DNA of 32,891 bases from Solirubrobacterales bacterium. Its GTDB lineage: Bacteria > Actinomycetota > Thermoleophilia > Solirubrobacterales > Solirubrobacteraceae. How positions within the stretch are numbered: the stretch's first letter is position 1; each line of letters opens with the position of its first letter. The notes under the pieces were generated by a model. It was not told where the DNA came from, did no database searches, and saw only the letters and a list, made by a program, of their open reading frames with translations. The stretch covers positions 1-32,891 of the forward strand of contig JAFASQ010000420.1 of assembly GCA_019244395.1 (NCBI GenBank), read 5' to 3'. This document shows, in pieces, positions 16,721-25,494 of the stretch. A program made the position numbers and the translations under genes.

Positions 16721-17839
16721 TCACCCCAGTGGCCGGAAGCGTGGCGGCGCCGAGCGATAGATCGGGGGCGTGAGCGACAGCCCGATCGGATTGCGCGTGA
16801 GCTCCACCGTGGTGCCGTCCTCGCGCTCGATGGTGACCGTCGGGCGCAGTCCGAGCTCGCGCGCCAGCCCGAACGCGCCGCCGATGTCGTTGACCACGCC
16901 GGCCGGCACACCCGCCTCGGTCAGCGCGTCGACCCACGCGGACGCCGGTCTCGCCGCCAGCCGCTCCTCGAGCATGGTGCGGAGGGCCGAGCGGTGCTCC
17001 ACCCGCGCGCGGTTGGTAGCAAACCGGGGATCGCCGGCCAGTCCGGGGAGACCAACGACCTCGCACAGCAGGCCGAACTGCCGGTCGTTGCCCACCGCGA
17101 GCACGAGCTCGTCCCCAGCACAGCGCAGCGGCTCATACGGGGCGATGCTCGGATGTTGGTTGCCCATTCGCTGCGGGACCACCCCGGCCACCGTGTAGGC
17201 CGACGCCTGGTTGACGAGCCCCGCGAGCAGCGACGAAAGCAGGTCGACCTCGATCCGTTGTCCCTGCCCGCTCTCGCGACGATGCTCCAGTGCCGCCAGG
17301 ATCCCGACCGAGGCGAACAGTCCGGCGAGCACGTCCACGAGTGCCACTCCCACCTTCTGCGGTTCGCCGTCGGGCGCTCCGGTGATGCTCATTAACCCGC
17401 CGAGCGCCTGGATGAGCAGGTCGTAGCCGGGCAGCGCGGCGCCTCGCCCTCCTCCGAACCCGGTAATCGAGCAGTAGATGATGCCGGCGTTCTCGTGCCG
17501 TACGGTGTCGTAGTCGAGCCCGAATCGCTCCGTCACGCCGGGGCGGAAGTTCTCCACCAGCACGTCGTTCTCGCGCGCCAGCGCCTGGGCGCGGTCGCGC
17601 TGGGCCCGGTCGGTCAGGTCGAGGACGAGGCTCCGTTTGTTGCGGTTGACGGCTTGAAAGTACGTCGCCTCGCCGGCCTGGTCGTACGGCGGGCCCCAAT
17701 GGCGTGTCTCGTCGCCCCCCGGCGGCTCGATCTTCGTGACCGCCGCACCCAGGTCCGCCAACATCATCGTCGCGAACGGACCCGCTAGCACGCGGGAGAA
17801 GTCGAGGATCTTGAGCTCGGCCAGCGCGGAGGGCACCAC
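16721..17839 (-). CDS. CaiB/BaiF family (type III) CoA-transferase
   Basis: LKILDFSRVLAGPFATMMLADLGAAVTKIEPPGGDETRHWGPP...NKRSLVLDL...VLVENFRPG...GALVDVLAG-type catalytic Asp region (VGVALVDVLAGLFA). Start at GTG 17839 or 17836. Confidence 0.93.
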   Translation of the reverse strand: MVPSALAELKILDFSRVLAGPFATMMLADLGAAVTKIEPPGGDETRHWGPPYDQAGEATYFQAVNRNKRSLVLDLTDRAQRDRAQALARENDVLVENFRPGVTERFGLDYDTVRHENAGIIYCSITGFGGGRGAALPGYDLLIQALGGLMSITGAPDGEPQKVGVALVDVLAGLFASVGILAALEHRRESGQGQRIEVDLLSSLLAGLVNQASAYTVAGVVPQRMGNQHPSIAPYEPLRCAGDELVLAVGNDRQFGLLCEVVGLPGLAGDPRFATNRARVEHRSALRTMLEERLAARPASAWVDALTEAGVPAGVVNDIGGAFGLARELGLRPTVTIEREDGTTVELTRNPIGLSLTPPIYRSAPPRFRPLG

Positions 17840-17950
17840 ACCATTCTCACGCCACGGCGGCCGACGCCGCAGGTAGCCTGCGCACATGAAGCGGCTAGCC
17901 CGCCGGTTCCGGGGGCTGGGGCGGGGAACCCGGCATCGAGGCACGCGCCA

Positions 17951-18103
17951 ATGCTGCTGGGCCGTGCTGTCCGCGGCGGGAGCGCCCCCCTGGCCGGAGC
18001 GGTTCGGGTGAAGCCGGTGCGGCCAGCCGACGGCGAGTACGTCATCCGCGTCCCCGCGGCGAGCGCCGCGCTTCTGGCGTGCTCCGGAGCCCTCAGCACG
18101 TGA
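17951..18103 (+). CDS. possible small ORF of unknown function
   Basis: MLLGRAVRGGSAPLAGAVRVKPVRPADGEYVIRVPAASAALLACSGALST-stop; fills an otherwise uncoded gap with high GC3, no clear SD. Confidence 0.2.
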   Translation: MLLGRAVRGGSAPLAGAVRVKPVRPADGEYVIRVPAASAALLACSGALST

Positions 18104-18884
18104 GCGACGAGGCGGGCGTACCCGGGCCGTCGCTCGGGTCGTCGACCGTGCCACCGGATCCTGATCGCGTCACCGCGCCGAGATGCACCACGTACCACGT
18201 CCCACGCCACGAGATCATCGACGCGATCCCGAACGAGCGGACGTGCTGACCGACGCGATACACGACGCGTGAGTTGGGCACCTCGTAGTAGCCCAGGCGG
18301 TTGTAGCACGCCCCGGGCGAGACCCAGTGCACGTATCCCTGCGACACGATCGTGCCGACGAGATGCGCGGCGCCGGCATCCGGTCCCAGGAGCCCGTGCG
18401 CCGCGTGTATGTCGAGCGCGTACTCCGCCAGCAGACGGCTGTTGTAGTCGGCACGCGGATCGCCGATCGCCTTGACCTGCTCGTAGGCCTGCAACGGGAA
18501 GAACGCATACAGCGCGCCGCGCGCCGAGCCCTGTCGAATGCCCTGCCACAGCGCGCCCACGATCGCGTGAAAGCAGGCTGAGGTGGCCGAGGGCAACCGG
18601 CTTGTCTGAGGCAGCGTTCCCGAAGCGCCGGGCGGGCACGGATCGACCCGCGCCACCGCGCGTCCCGGGCCCCTCGTCGCATGTGCTGACCGCGCCGCGA
18701 CGCGCCCCGACCCCCTCGTCGCATGTGCTGACCGCGCCACCGCGCGGCGTGCCGGCGCCGACCCTGCCGGCGCGTGTGTCACGACGTTCCCGGAGCTAGT
18801 TTCCGTCGACCTGGTCTGTCCACCGCAGCCGGGCAAGCAAAAACATGCCGCCATTGCAATCGTGATCACCTTCGCGTGCGGCAC
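18093..18884 (-). CDS. putative lipoprotein with internal 14-residue repeat
   Basis: GTG start; signal peptide with lipobox-like ACFCLPGCGG; RSAHATRGSGRVAA/RSAHATRGPGRAVA repeats; conserved-looking C-terminal region. Confidence 0.7.
   Translation of the reverse strand: MPHAKVITIAMAACFCLPGCGGQTRSTETSSGNVVTHAPAGSAPARRAVARSAHATRGSGRVAARSAHATRGPGRAVARVDPCPPGASGTLPQTSRLPSATSACFHAIVGALWQGIRQGSARGALYAFFPLQAYEQVKAIGDPRADYNSRLLAEYALDIHAAHGLLGPDAGAAHLVGTIVSQGYVHWVSPGACYNRLGYYEVPNSRVVYRVGQHVRSFGIASMISWRGTWYVVHLGAVTRSGSGGTVDDPSDGPGTPASSLTC
18671..18738. repeat. 42-bp period direct repeat (26-nt perfect core) inside the lipoprotein gene
   Basis: CCCTCGTCGCATGTGCTGACCGCGCC at 18671-18696 and again at 18713-18738. 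Confidence 0.93.
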
Positions 18885-18887
18885 CAG

Positions 18888-19196
18888 CTAGGAGATGGCT
18901 CGGACGAGGGCCGCCGCCACCGCCGCGCCCAGCACGGCGACGGTCACCGGTGCGCGCAGGACGAGCGCGATCGCCGCGAACGCCACGCCGATTGCGCGCG
19001 CGTCAACGGTCAGCGCGCGGCCGTGACCGAACGTCTCGACGACGACCAGCGCGGCAAGCAGCGCCGAGGCCAGCAGCTCGATCACGCCCATCGCCTGGGC
19101 CGGCAGCGAGCGCCCACCCAGAAGCAGTGGTCCGACCAGCTTGAGCGCCGCGGTCCCGAGCGCCAGCGCGATGATCGTGATCCAGATCGCGCTCAT
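18888..19196 (-). CDS. azlD: AzlD-family branched-chain amino acid exporter subunit
   Basis: 102 aa with hydrophobic segments, overlapping the end of azlC; MSAIWITIIALALGTAALKLVGPLLLGGR... Confidence 0.85.
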   Translation of the reverse strand: MSAIWITIIALALGTAALKLVGPLLLGGRSLPAQAMGVIELLASALLAALVVVETFGHGRALTVDARAIGVAFAAIALVLRAPVTVAVLGAAVAAALVRAIS

Positions 19197-19882
19197 GGCC
19201 GCATCCGGGAGGCCGCGAAGGCCGCCGCGGCCGCGGCGAGGATCGGCAAGCCGGCCGGAGCGAACGGGGTGAGCACCGCGGCGATTCCCGCGCCACCGGC
19301 CGCGGCCGCCACCTTGCGCCGCCCACGCACCTCCTCGAACAGCAGGGTCACGAAAAAGGCCGGGAACAACGCATCCAACCCCAGTGCGCGCGGGTCGCCG
19401 AGCGCGCCCCTGGCGAGCACACCGACGACCGTGCCCAGCACCCAGCCCGGATACTGCAAGACGGTCACTCCGAGCATGTACCACGGGTCGAAGGTGCCGT
19501 CACCCCGGCTGGCCGCCGCCCACGAGGAGTCGACGATGGCCATCGCGAAGGCGCCCCGGGACAGCGGCCGCCCGCGCAGCGACGGCGCCAGCGCGAGGCC
19601 CATCGCGAGATAGCGGGCGTTGAGCAGGAGTCCCGCGGCGATCGCCGCGCCTACGCTGCCGCCCGCCCCGAGGATCGCCAGCGACCCGAACTGCGCCGCC
19701 CCCGAGAACACCACGATCGACATCACGATCGGTGCCACCGAGCCCATCACCGGCCGCGCCAGCACCCCGTAGGACACCGCGATCGCGAACACCGCGATGC
19801 CGAACGGCACGCCGCGCCGGACGCCGGCTCTGAACCGCGCCCGCTCGGATTCTGTGCGGTCGGGCGAGCGGGTGGCAGTCAC
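19193..19882 (-). CDS. azlC: AzlC-family branched-chain amino acid exporter subunit
   Basis: GVPFGIAVFAIAVSYGVLARPVMGSVAPIVMSIVVFSGAAQFGSLAILGAGGSVGAAIAAGLLLNARYLAMGLALAP. GTG start 19882. Confidence 0.93.
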   Translation of the reverse strand: MTATRSPDRTESERARFRAGVRRGVPFGIAVFAIAVSYGVLARPVMGSVAPIVMSIVVFSGAAQFGSLAILGAGGSVGAAIAAGLLLNARYLAMGLALAPSLRGRPLSRGAFAMAIVDSSWAAASRGDGTFDPWYMLGVTVLQYPGWVLGTVVGVLARGALGDPRALGLDALFPAFFVTLLFEEVRGRRKVAAAAGGAGIAAVLTPFAPAGLPILAAAAAAFAASRMRP

Positions 19883-19922
19883 GAGTCGCCTGAAGGCTAC
19901 GCGATGACCCGCGCCGGCCCGA

Positions 19923-20663
19923 CTACCCCTCTTCGAGCAGGTCGGCCAGCGTGCGCCCGCTCCGGACGGATTGCGGACGCTCTGCGGCGATGTCCGAGCC
20001 GGGCCGCGCGTGCTCGTCACGCCGTTTGACCATCAGCCACTGCGGCTTCTCACCGCCGCGCGTGCGCTGCAGCGCGAACCCGCCCCGCAGCTTCTCGCCG
20101 TGGAGGACGAACACGGCATGGCCGCGTTCGAGGGCCGCGGGCCACGGCACCCGCCCGCCCTGCTCGTATTGGCCGCGGTCCCAGATGATCACTCCACCGC
20201 GCCCGGCCCGCCCCTCGAAATCATTGTGCTCGAGGCTGTGGTCCTCCACCTCCACCGCGAAGCGCTTTACCGCCGGATCCAGCGACGGTCCCTTCGGTAC
20301 TGCCCACGAGCGCATCACGCCGTCGACCTCGAGCCGGACGTCGAAATGGTGAGCCGTCGCCTGATGCTCTTGCACGACGAAGACCCCGGCCGGCACGCCC
20401 CGGACTGCGAACTGCTCGTGCCCCTCGGGCCCCACCGTCCGCTCCGTCGCGGCTTGCACCGCTGACGATGATCGCAGGAAGACGAGCAGCTCGTCGATCG
20501 CCGCCGGCGGCCCCTCGGCGTGCACGCAGAGGCTGCCGTCCTCCATCAGCCGTACCCATCCCAGCAGGCCCAATCGATCCGCGCGCGAGCGCACGCGGTT
20601 ACGCAACGCTGGGTCTGCCACCCCGCCGGAGATCACGATCCGCTTCGCCGTCCGCTCGCTCAT
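19923..20663 (-). CDS. acylphosphatase-like domain fused to LigD-type 3'-phosphoesterase domain
   Basis: N-term KRIVISGGVADPALRNRVRSRADRLGLLGWVRLMEDGSLCVHAEGPPAAIDELLVFLRS...EQFAVR (acylphosphatase fold pattern); C-term GVFVVQEHQATAHHFDVRLEVDGVMRSWAVPKGPSLDPAVKRFAVEVEDHSLEHNDFEG...VIIWDRGQYE...WLMVKRRDEHA (LigD PE domain). Confidence 0.88.
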   Translation of the reverse strand: MSERTAKRIVISGGVADPALRNRVRSRADRLGLLGWVRLMEDGSLCVHAEGPPAAIDELLVFLRSSSAVQAATERTVGPEGHEQFAVRGVPAGVFVVQEHQATAHHFDVRLEVDGVMRSWAVPKGPSLDPAVKRFAVEVEDHSLEHNDFEGRAGRGGVIIWDRGQYEQGGRVPWPAALERGHAVFVLHGEKLRGGFALQRTRGGEKPQWLMVKRRDEHARPGSDIAAERPQSVRSGRTLADLLEEG

Positions 20664-20723
20664 CCCTCGATTGTCTCGCGAGCCGCCGAGCGCGCGCCGG
20701 CCGCCTCTACCCTGAGCACTCAG

Positions 20724-21239
20724 ATGAAGCGCACGCATCGCGATCACGTCGAAGAGCTGCTCGCCGCCGCCGCCGACGACCACGCCCGCCTCATCGCCAA
20801 GCTTCCCGACGAGCTGCGCGCTTCGCTCCCCGTGGATGCCCAGGGCGTTACCCGGGCCATCGACCACCTCGCCATCGCCGCCGGGCTGACCGACGAGGAG
20901 CGCCGCGCGCTGATCCGTCCGCATGCCGTGAACCCTGCGGTCCTACACGCTCGCGTGTTCGGGCCCACACCGCTCACGCGAGAGACCGTCATCGCCTCCT
21001 TCGTGGAGGGTGCGCGGGTGCGAGCCGCCGCGCTGACGGACCTCGCGGACGCGGTGGGCGGCGAGCCGCTCGTCCGCGAGGTCCGAACCGTGCTCGCCGC
21101 CGATCCCCCACCGGTACGGGCCGATGCACCGGACGTGCTGGGCGCCCTGCGCGCGACCTACTCAGCACACGAGCGCGCGGCAATTCTGATCGCTGCCGGG
21201 CTCGACCGGCTCGAGCGCAGCGAGGTTAGGGGCGCGTAA
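20724..21239 (+). CDS. hypothetical protein
   Basis: 171 aa all-helical-looking ORF from ATG 20724; coding strand consistent with gaps between neighbours. Confidence 0.6.
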   Translation: MKRTHRDHVEELLAAAADDHARLIAKLPDELRASLPVDAQGVTRAIDHLAIAAGLTDEERRALIRPHAVNPAVLHARVFGPTPLTRETVIASFVEGARVRAAALTDLADAVGGEPLVREVRTVLAADPPPVRADAPDVLGALRATYSAHERAAILIAAGLDRLERSEVRGA

Positions 21240-21250
21240 GCACGTAAACA

Positions 21251-21264
21251 CCCCTCCCGAGGGG
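21251..21264 (+). terminator. short GC hairpin after the 20724-21239 ORF
   Basis: CCCCT-CCCG-AGGGG, 5-bp stem; no strong T-run follows. Confidence 0.25.
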
Positions 21265-21323
21265 ACGGCTTTCGGTAGGCTTCATCGGCCCTAGAGGACC
21301 GGGGCATAAGCAAGGGGGATACA

Positions 21324-24161
21324 ACGTCGGAACAGCTGATCGGGCGCGATCGCGAGCTGCGCGTCTTGCTGGACGCGCTCGATCCCGCGCGCCCGGGTGC
21401 GCGGGCTGTCGTGCTCGAAGGCGAACCCGGGGTCGGCAAGACCGCACTGTGGCGCCGTGCGCTCGGCGCGGCCCCAGCGCGCGGATGGCGGATCTTGACG
21501 AGCGCGCCGGCCAGAACGGAGTCCAGGCTTGCCTTCGCCGCCCTGGGCGACCTTTTCGATCTGGAGATCGACGAGGCGCTGGCGGGGTTGCCCACGCCGC
21601 AGCGCCGGGTGCTCGAGGTCGCACTGCTGCGATCCGGCGAGCGCCTGAGCGCGGACGCGATCGATGAGCGGATGATCGGGGTCGCCACGCTGGCTGTCCT
21701 CCGCGCCCTCGCGGCTCGCGCGCCGTGCGTCGTCGCCATCGACGACCTGCAGTGGGTCGACGCATCGTCGGCCGGCGCGATCCGCTTTGCCCTGCGTCGC
21801 CTCGGCAACGAGCCGATCCTGGTGCTGGCGACGCGGCGGCTCGGCCCGCGCCCGAGCGCAACGCCCGAGCTCGAGCGGATGCTGGGCGACGACCGAGTCC
21901 AGCGGCTGCGGGTCAACCCGCTCAGCCTCGGTGGCGTGCATGAGCTGCTGGTCACCAGGCTCGGCTTCGAAGCCTCCCGCGCGACCCTCCTGCGTCTGCA
22001 CGAGCTCACGGCCGGTAATCCGTTCTATTCGCTCGAGATCGGTCGGGAGCTGATCGCTCGCAGGACCGAGCCGGCTCCCGACGAGCGTCTTCCGGTACCT
22101 GGCAGCGTGCGCGAGCTCGTGCGCACTCGGCTCGAGCGGCTCTCGCGGCCGACCCGCGAGGCGCTGCTCGCGGCGGCCGCCCTCGGCCGGCCGACGCGAG
22201 CAACCCTTACTCGCTTGGACCCGCAGGCGGAGGGCGCATTGGACGAGGCGCTCGCCGCCGGTGTAATCGAGATGTCCGGCGGAGAGCGGGTGCGCTTCGC
22301 CCACCCCTTGTTCGCCTCCGTCCACTACGAACAGGCACCGCTTGCCGAGCGTCGCCGCATGCACGCTCGCCTGAGCCAGCTCGTTGACGACCTTGAGGAA
22401 CGCGCGCGGCACCTGGCGCTGGCCACGCCCGGCGTCGATGAAAGTGTCGCGGCGCAACTGGAGGCAGCGGCCGGCTCGGCGGCCAGGCGTGGCGCGACGC
22501 GCTCGGCGGCAGAGTTCTCCGACCTGGCGGCCCGCCTCACGCCGACCCCGAGCGAGCGCGCCGAGCGGGTGCTGGCGGCCGCCGAGTACCACCACCGAAC
22601 GGGAAGCCTCGGACTGGCCGGTGATCGCGCGCGGGATGCGCTCGGAGCCGCTACGGCGCCGGGCATCCGCGCCCGGGCGTTCGCGCTGCTCGGCACGCTT
22701 GCGGCGGACAGCGAGGGAGTCGACGCTGCCTCGGGCCTCTATCGCCGCGGCTTGCGCGCGGCAGGCGCCGCCCGCGAGCTGCGCGCCGACCTGCATCAGA
22801 AGCTGACCTGGCTCCGGCTGCTCAATGCCGACGCCCGTGGGGCCGAACGCCACGCCCGAGCCATGCTTCGGCTTGCCGCGGGGGTCGATAGCGAGGCGGA
22901 AGCGACGGCGTCGGCCACGCTGGCCCTGGTCGTCGTGGCGCGCGGACGGCCGGTTCCGAGCGCGCTGCTCGAGCGAGCCCGCCGTGACGCCGCGGCGCAC
23001 ACCGGCGACCGGCCGTGGGCGTGGTCAGAAACGAGCCCGGCGTCGCTCGAAGGCCTCGTGCTGCTATGGGGCGGTGAGCTCGAGCGGGCGCGCGGTCCCC
23101 TCCGGACGATGGAGCGCGAGGCGGTGGAGTCGGCGGATCCGTGGCGCGAGATGCACGCGGTGGCCTACCTCAGCGCGCTCGAGACGGGCCTCGGCCGCCC
23201 GCTGCGCGGTTGGGAGCTGGCCCGGCGGTATGTGGACCTCTCGGTCGCCGCGCAGGATGCGCAGCGCGCGGGGGCGCTCTGGCCGCTGGCCGCCGCCGCG
23301 AGCTGGCTCGGACGTGCCGACGAAGCACGGGATGCCGCGCGCGAGGGCCTGGCGCTGGCCGAGCGCACCGGCCACGGCCTGTACGTGATCGGCAACCTGA
23401 CCGCGCTCGGCGCCACCGCGCTCTCGCTCGAGGAGCCCGGTGACGCCGCCGCGAATCTCGGGCGGGCGTGGGACCTGATGCGCCGCGGCGGGATCGAATC
23501 CGTGGCGCGCTTTCCGGTCCCCGCCGATCTGGTCGAGGCGCTCGTCGCGATCGGCGAGGAGGATCGCGCGGCAGCTCTCGCGCGCGAGCACGGCGTGATC
23601 GCCACCAGGCTCGGGCGCCCGTGGATTCTCGCCCTGGCGGCGCGGTCGGCCGGTCTCGCCGCCGAGGCTCGGGGCGAGGACGAGGTCGCGGTCGAGGCAT
23701 TCGAGCGCGCCCTGGGCGAGCACGACGCCCAGGACCGACCGCTCGATCGCGCCCGGACCCTCCTCGCCTACGGGGCCATGGAGCGGCGACGGCGGCGCAA
23801 GCTCAGCGCGCGCGACTTGCTCGGGGCGGCGCTGGCCGCCTTCGAAGCGGCCGGCGCGGAGCGGTGGGCCGAGCGCGCGCGGGCTGAGATCGCCCGCATC
23901 GGCGGCAGACAGGCCGCCGGATCCGGGTCACTGAGCGGGACCGAGGCCGAGATCGCCCGGCTGGTCGCCGCGGGCCGCACGAACCGCGAGGTCGCGGCGG
24001 CACTTCACCTGAGTGCCCGCACGGTCGAGTGGAACCTGTCGAAGCTGTACCGCAAGCTCGGCGTACGCTCGCGTACCGAGCTGGCCGGTGCCCTCGGTTC
24101 GTGGGAATCCCTGGACGCGGCCCCACCTTCGGCGGGCAAATCCGTGGATTCCCCCGGTTGA
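21324..24161 (+). CDS. LuxR-family (LAL-type) regulator with N-terminal AAA/NACHT-like ATPase
   Basis: TTSEQLIGRDRELRVLLDAL...LEGEPGVGKTALWRRAL (Walker A), CVVAIDDLQWVDASSAG (Walker B), C-terminal HTH LSGTEAEIARLVAAGRTNREVAAALHLSARTVEWNLSKLYRKLGVRSRTEL. 5' boundary uncertain; the track starts at TTG 21366. Confidence 0.9.
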   Translation, partial: TSEQLIGRDRELRVLLDALDPARPGARAVVLEGEPGVGKTALWRRALGAAPARGWRILTSAPARTESRLAFAALGDLFDLEIDEALAGLPTPQRRVLEVALLRSGERLSADAIDERMIGVATLAVLRALAARAPCVVAIDDLQWVDASSAGAIRFALRRLGNEPILVLATRRLGPRPSATPELERMLGDDRVQRLRVNPLSLGGVHELLVTRLGFEASRATLLRLHELTAGNPFYSLEIGRELIARRTEPAPDERLPVPGSVRELVRTRLERLSRPTREALLAAAALGRPTRATLTRLDPQAEGALDEALAAGVIEMSGGERVRFAHPLFASVHYEQAPLAERRRMHARLSQLVDDLEERARHLALATPGVDESVAAQLEAAAGSAARRGATRSAAEFSDLAARLTPTPSERAERVLAAAEYHHRTGSLGLAGDRARDALGAATAPGIRARAFALLGTLAADSEGVDAASGLYRRGLRAAGAARELRADLHQKLTWLRLLNADARGAERHARAMLRLAAGVDSEAEATASATLALVVVARGRPVPSALLERARRDAAAHTGDRPWAWSETSPASLEGLVLLWGGELERARGPLRTMEREAVESADPWREMHAVAYLSALETGLGRPLRGWELARRYVDLSVAAQDAQRAGALWPLAAAASWLGRADEARDAAREGLALAERTGHGLYVIGNLTALGATALSLEEPGDAAANLGRAWDLMRRGGIESVARFPVPADLVEALVAIGEEDRAAALAREHGVIATRLGRPWILALAARSAGLAAEARGEDEVAVEAFERALGEHDAQDRPLDRARTLLAYGAMERRRRRKLSARDLLGAALAAFEAAGAERWAERARAEIARIGGRQAAGSGSLSGTEAEIARLVAAGRTNREVAAALHLSARTVEWNLSKLYRKLGVRSRTELAGALGSWESLDAAPPSAGKSVDSPG

Positions 24162-24194
24162 TCGCCGGCGGCACGGCTCATAGCTTGCGCCGCC

Positions 24195-24506
24195 GTGAAC
24201 TCCTATCTCGTCGAGCGCTATCTCCCCGGTCTGGCCGAGGTCGATATTCGCGCCGGCCTGATGAGGGCACAGGCGGCATGCGCAGAACTCTCTGCGGCGG
24301 GAACCGAGATCCGCTACGTCGGGTCGATCTTCCTGCCGTTGGAAGAATCCTGCTTCTGCCGCTTTGACAGCGACCACCCGGAGGCGGTGGTCGAGGTCAA
24401 CCAACGCGCACAGCTGGCCTTCGCGCGCGTCACGGCCGGGGTCGCGATCGTGCCGGTCCACAGCGTTGTAACCGAGGGGGCGCAGTCATCCGGCAGTCCC
24501 TGGTGA
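24195..24506 (+). CDS. DUF4242 / SCO4226-like family protein
   Basis: SYLVERYLPGLAEVDIRAGLMRAQAACAELSAAGTEIRYVGSIFLPLEESCFCRFDSDHPEAVVEVNQRA. Confidence 0.8.
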   Translation: MNSYLVERYLPGLAEVDIRAGLMRAQAACAELSAAGTEIRYVGSIFLPLEESCFCRFDSDHPEAVVEVNQRAQLAFARVTAGVAIVPVHSVVTEGAQSSGSPW

Positions 24507-24563
24507 CGTCGCACGCCCAATCACGCCTCTCACCACCAATCAAACCACGGAGGTATCCACCAG

Positions 24564-25409
24564 ATGTCAAAGCGATTGTCATCGCTAATCGCCGCGGCGG
24601 GCGTAATCGCCGTCACCGCTGCGCTGGCGTTCGCTCCGGGCGCCGGCGCCGCGTCGTCGCTGCCGACGCTCAACATCGCGCTCACCGGAACGACGGGGGT
24701 CTCCGTCTCCGGGAGCATGGTGTCGGGCGCGGTCAACGTCTCCTCGACGTTCAGCGGCAAGGCCCCGAGCGGCCCCAACAGCAACGGACCGACGTGGGGG
24801 CTGGTCCGCCTGAACCCGGGCGCTTCGATCCAGCAGGCGATCGGGGCGGTGCAGAGCCACCACGGTGACATCAACGCTCTGGACCCGTACGGCAGTTTGT
24901 TCGCCGACGGGAGCGCTCCGGGCACCGTCCAGACGTTGCTCTCGCCGGGCAATTACGTCGCCCTCAACATCACCGGCAACGGCGCGCCCGCTTTCGCCCT
25001 CTTCACGGTCACAGAGTCCTCGTCACCCGCGGCGCTGCCGGCGGCCGCCGCCACCCAGACCGCGATCGAGTTCGGCTTCCGGGGCCCGACCGTGCTGCAC
25101 AACGGGACGATCGTGCGCGCCCAGAACGGCGGCTACCTCGTCCACATGGTCATCGCGTTCGGGGTGAAGAATCCCGCCACCGGGCGGACAGTGATGGCCC
25201 TGCTGCTCGCCGGCAAGGACGGCCGGGCACAGAAGCTGATTAGCCACCAGATGATCAACCTGGCTGGCCCAATCTCGCCGGGCGGGATGCAGCAACAGGT
25301 CCTGCACACCAAGCCGGGCTACTACGTCGAGGCGTGCTTCATGGACACGCAGGACGGTCGCGAGCACACGCGGCTCGGGATGATGCGCCTGATCCGCGTC
25401 GTCAAGTAG
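24564..25409 (+). CDS. hypothetical secreted protein
   Basis: GGAGGT SD upstream; signal peptide MSKRLSSLIAAAGVIAVTAALAFAPGAGAASS; no family recognised. Confidence 0.8.
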   Translation: MSKRLSSLIAAAGVIAVTAALAFAPGAGAASSLPTLNIALTGTTGVSVSGSMVSGAVNVSSTFSGKAPSGPNSNGPTWGLVRLNPGASIQQAIGAVQSHHGDINALDPYGSLFADGSAPGTVQTLLSPGNYVALNITGNGAPAFALFTVTESSSPAALPAAAATQTAIEFGFRGPTVLHNGTIVRAQNGGYLVHMVIAFGVKNPATGRTVMALLLAGKDGRAQKLISHQMINLAGPISPGGMQQQVLHTKPGYYVEACFMDTQDGREHTRLGMMRLIRVVK

Positions 25410-25494
25410 CTGCAGTCACCTGGGCCGCGCGTCGGTGGGGTGCGCGCGGCCCGCAGCCTCTTGTTCTCACGTCAACCTCCGGGGGTCTCACGTC

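Noticed and set aside
21291-23000. 569-aa minus-strand ORF opposite the LuxR-type regulator
   Set aside because: Antisense shadow ORF typical of high GC; repetitive Arg/Gly/Gln composition and no motifs, while the plus strand has Walker A/B and HTH motifs.
24103-24153. 8-bp inverted repeat GGGAATCC...GGATTCCC at the 3' end of the LuxR-type gene
   Set aside because: 35-nt loop within coding sequence and no T-run; not convincing as a terminator or operator.
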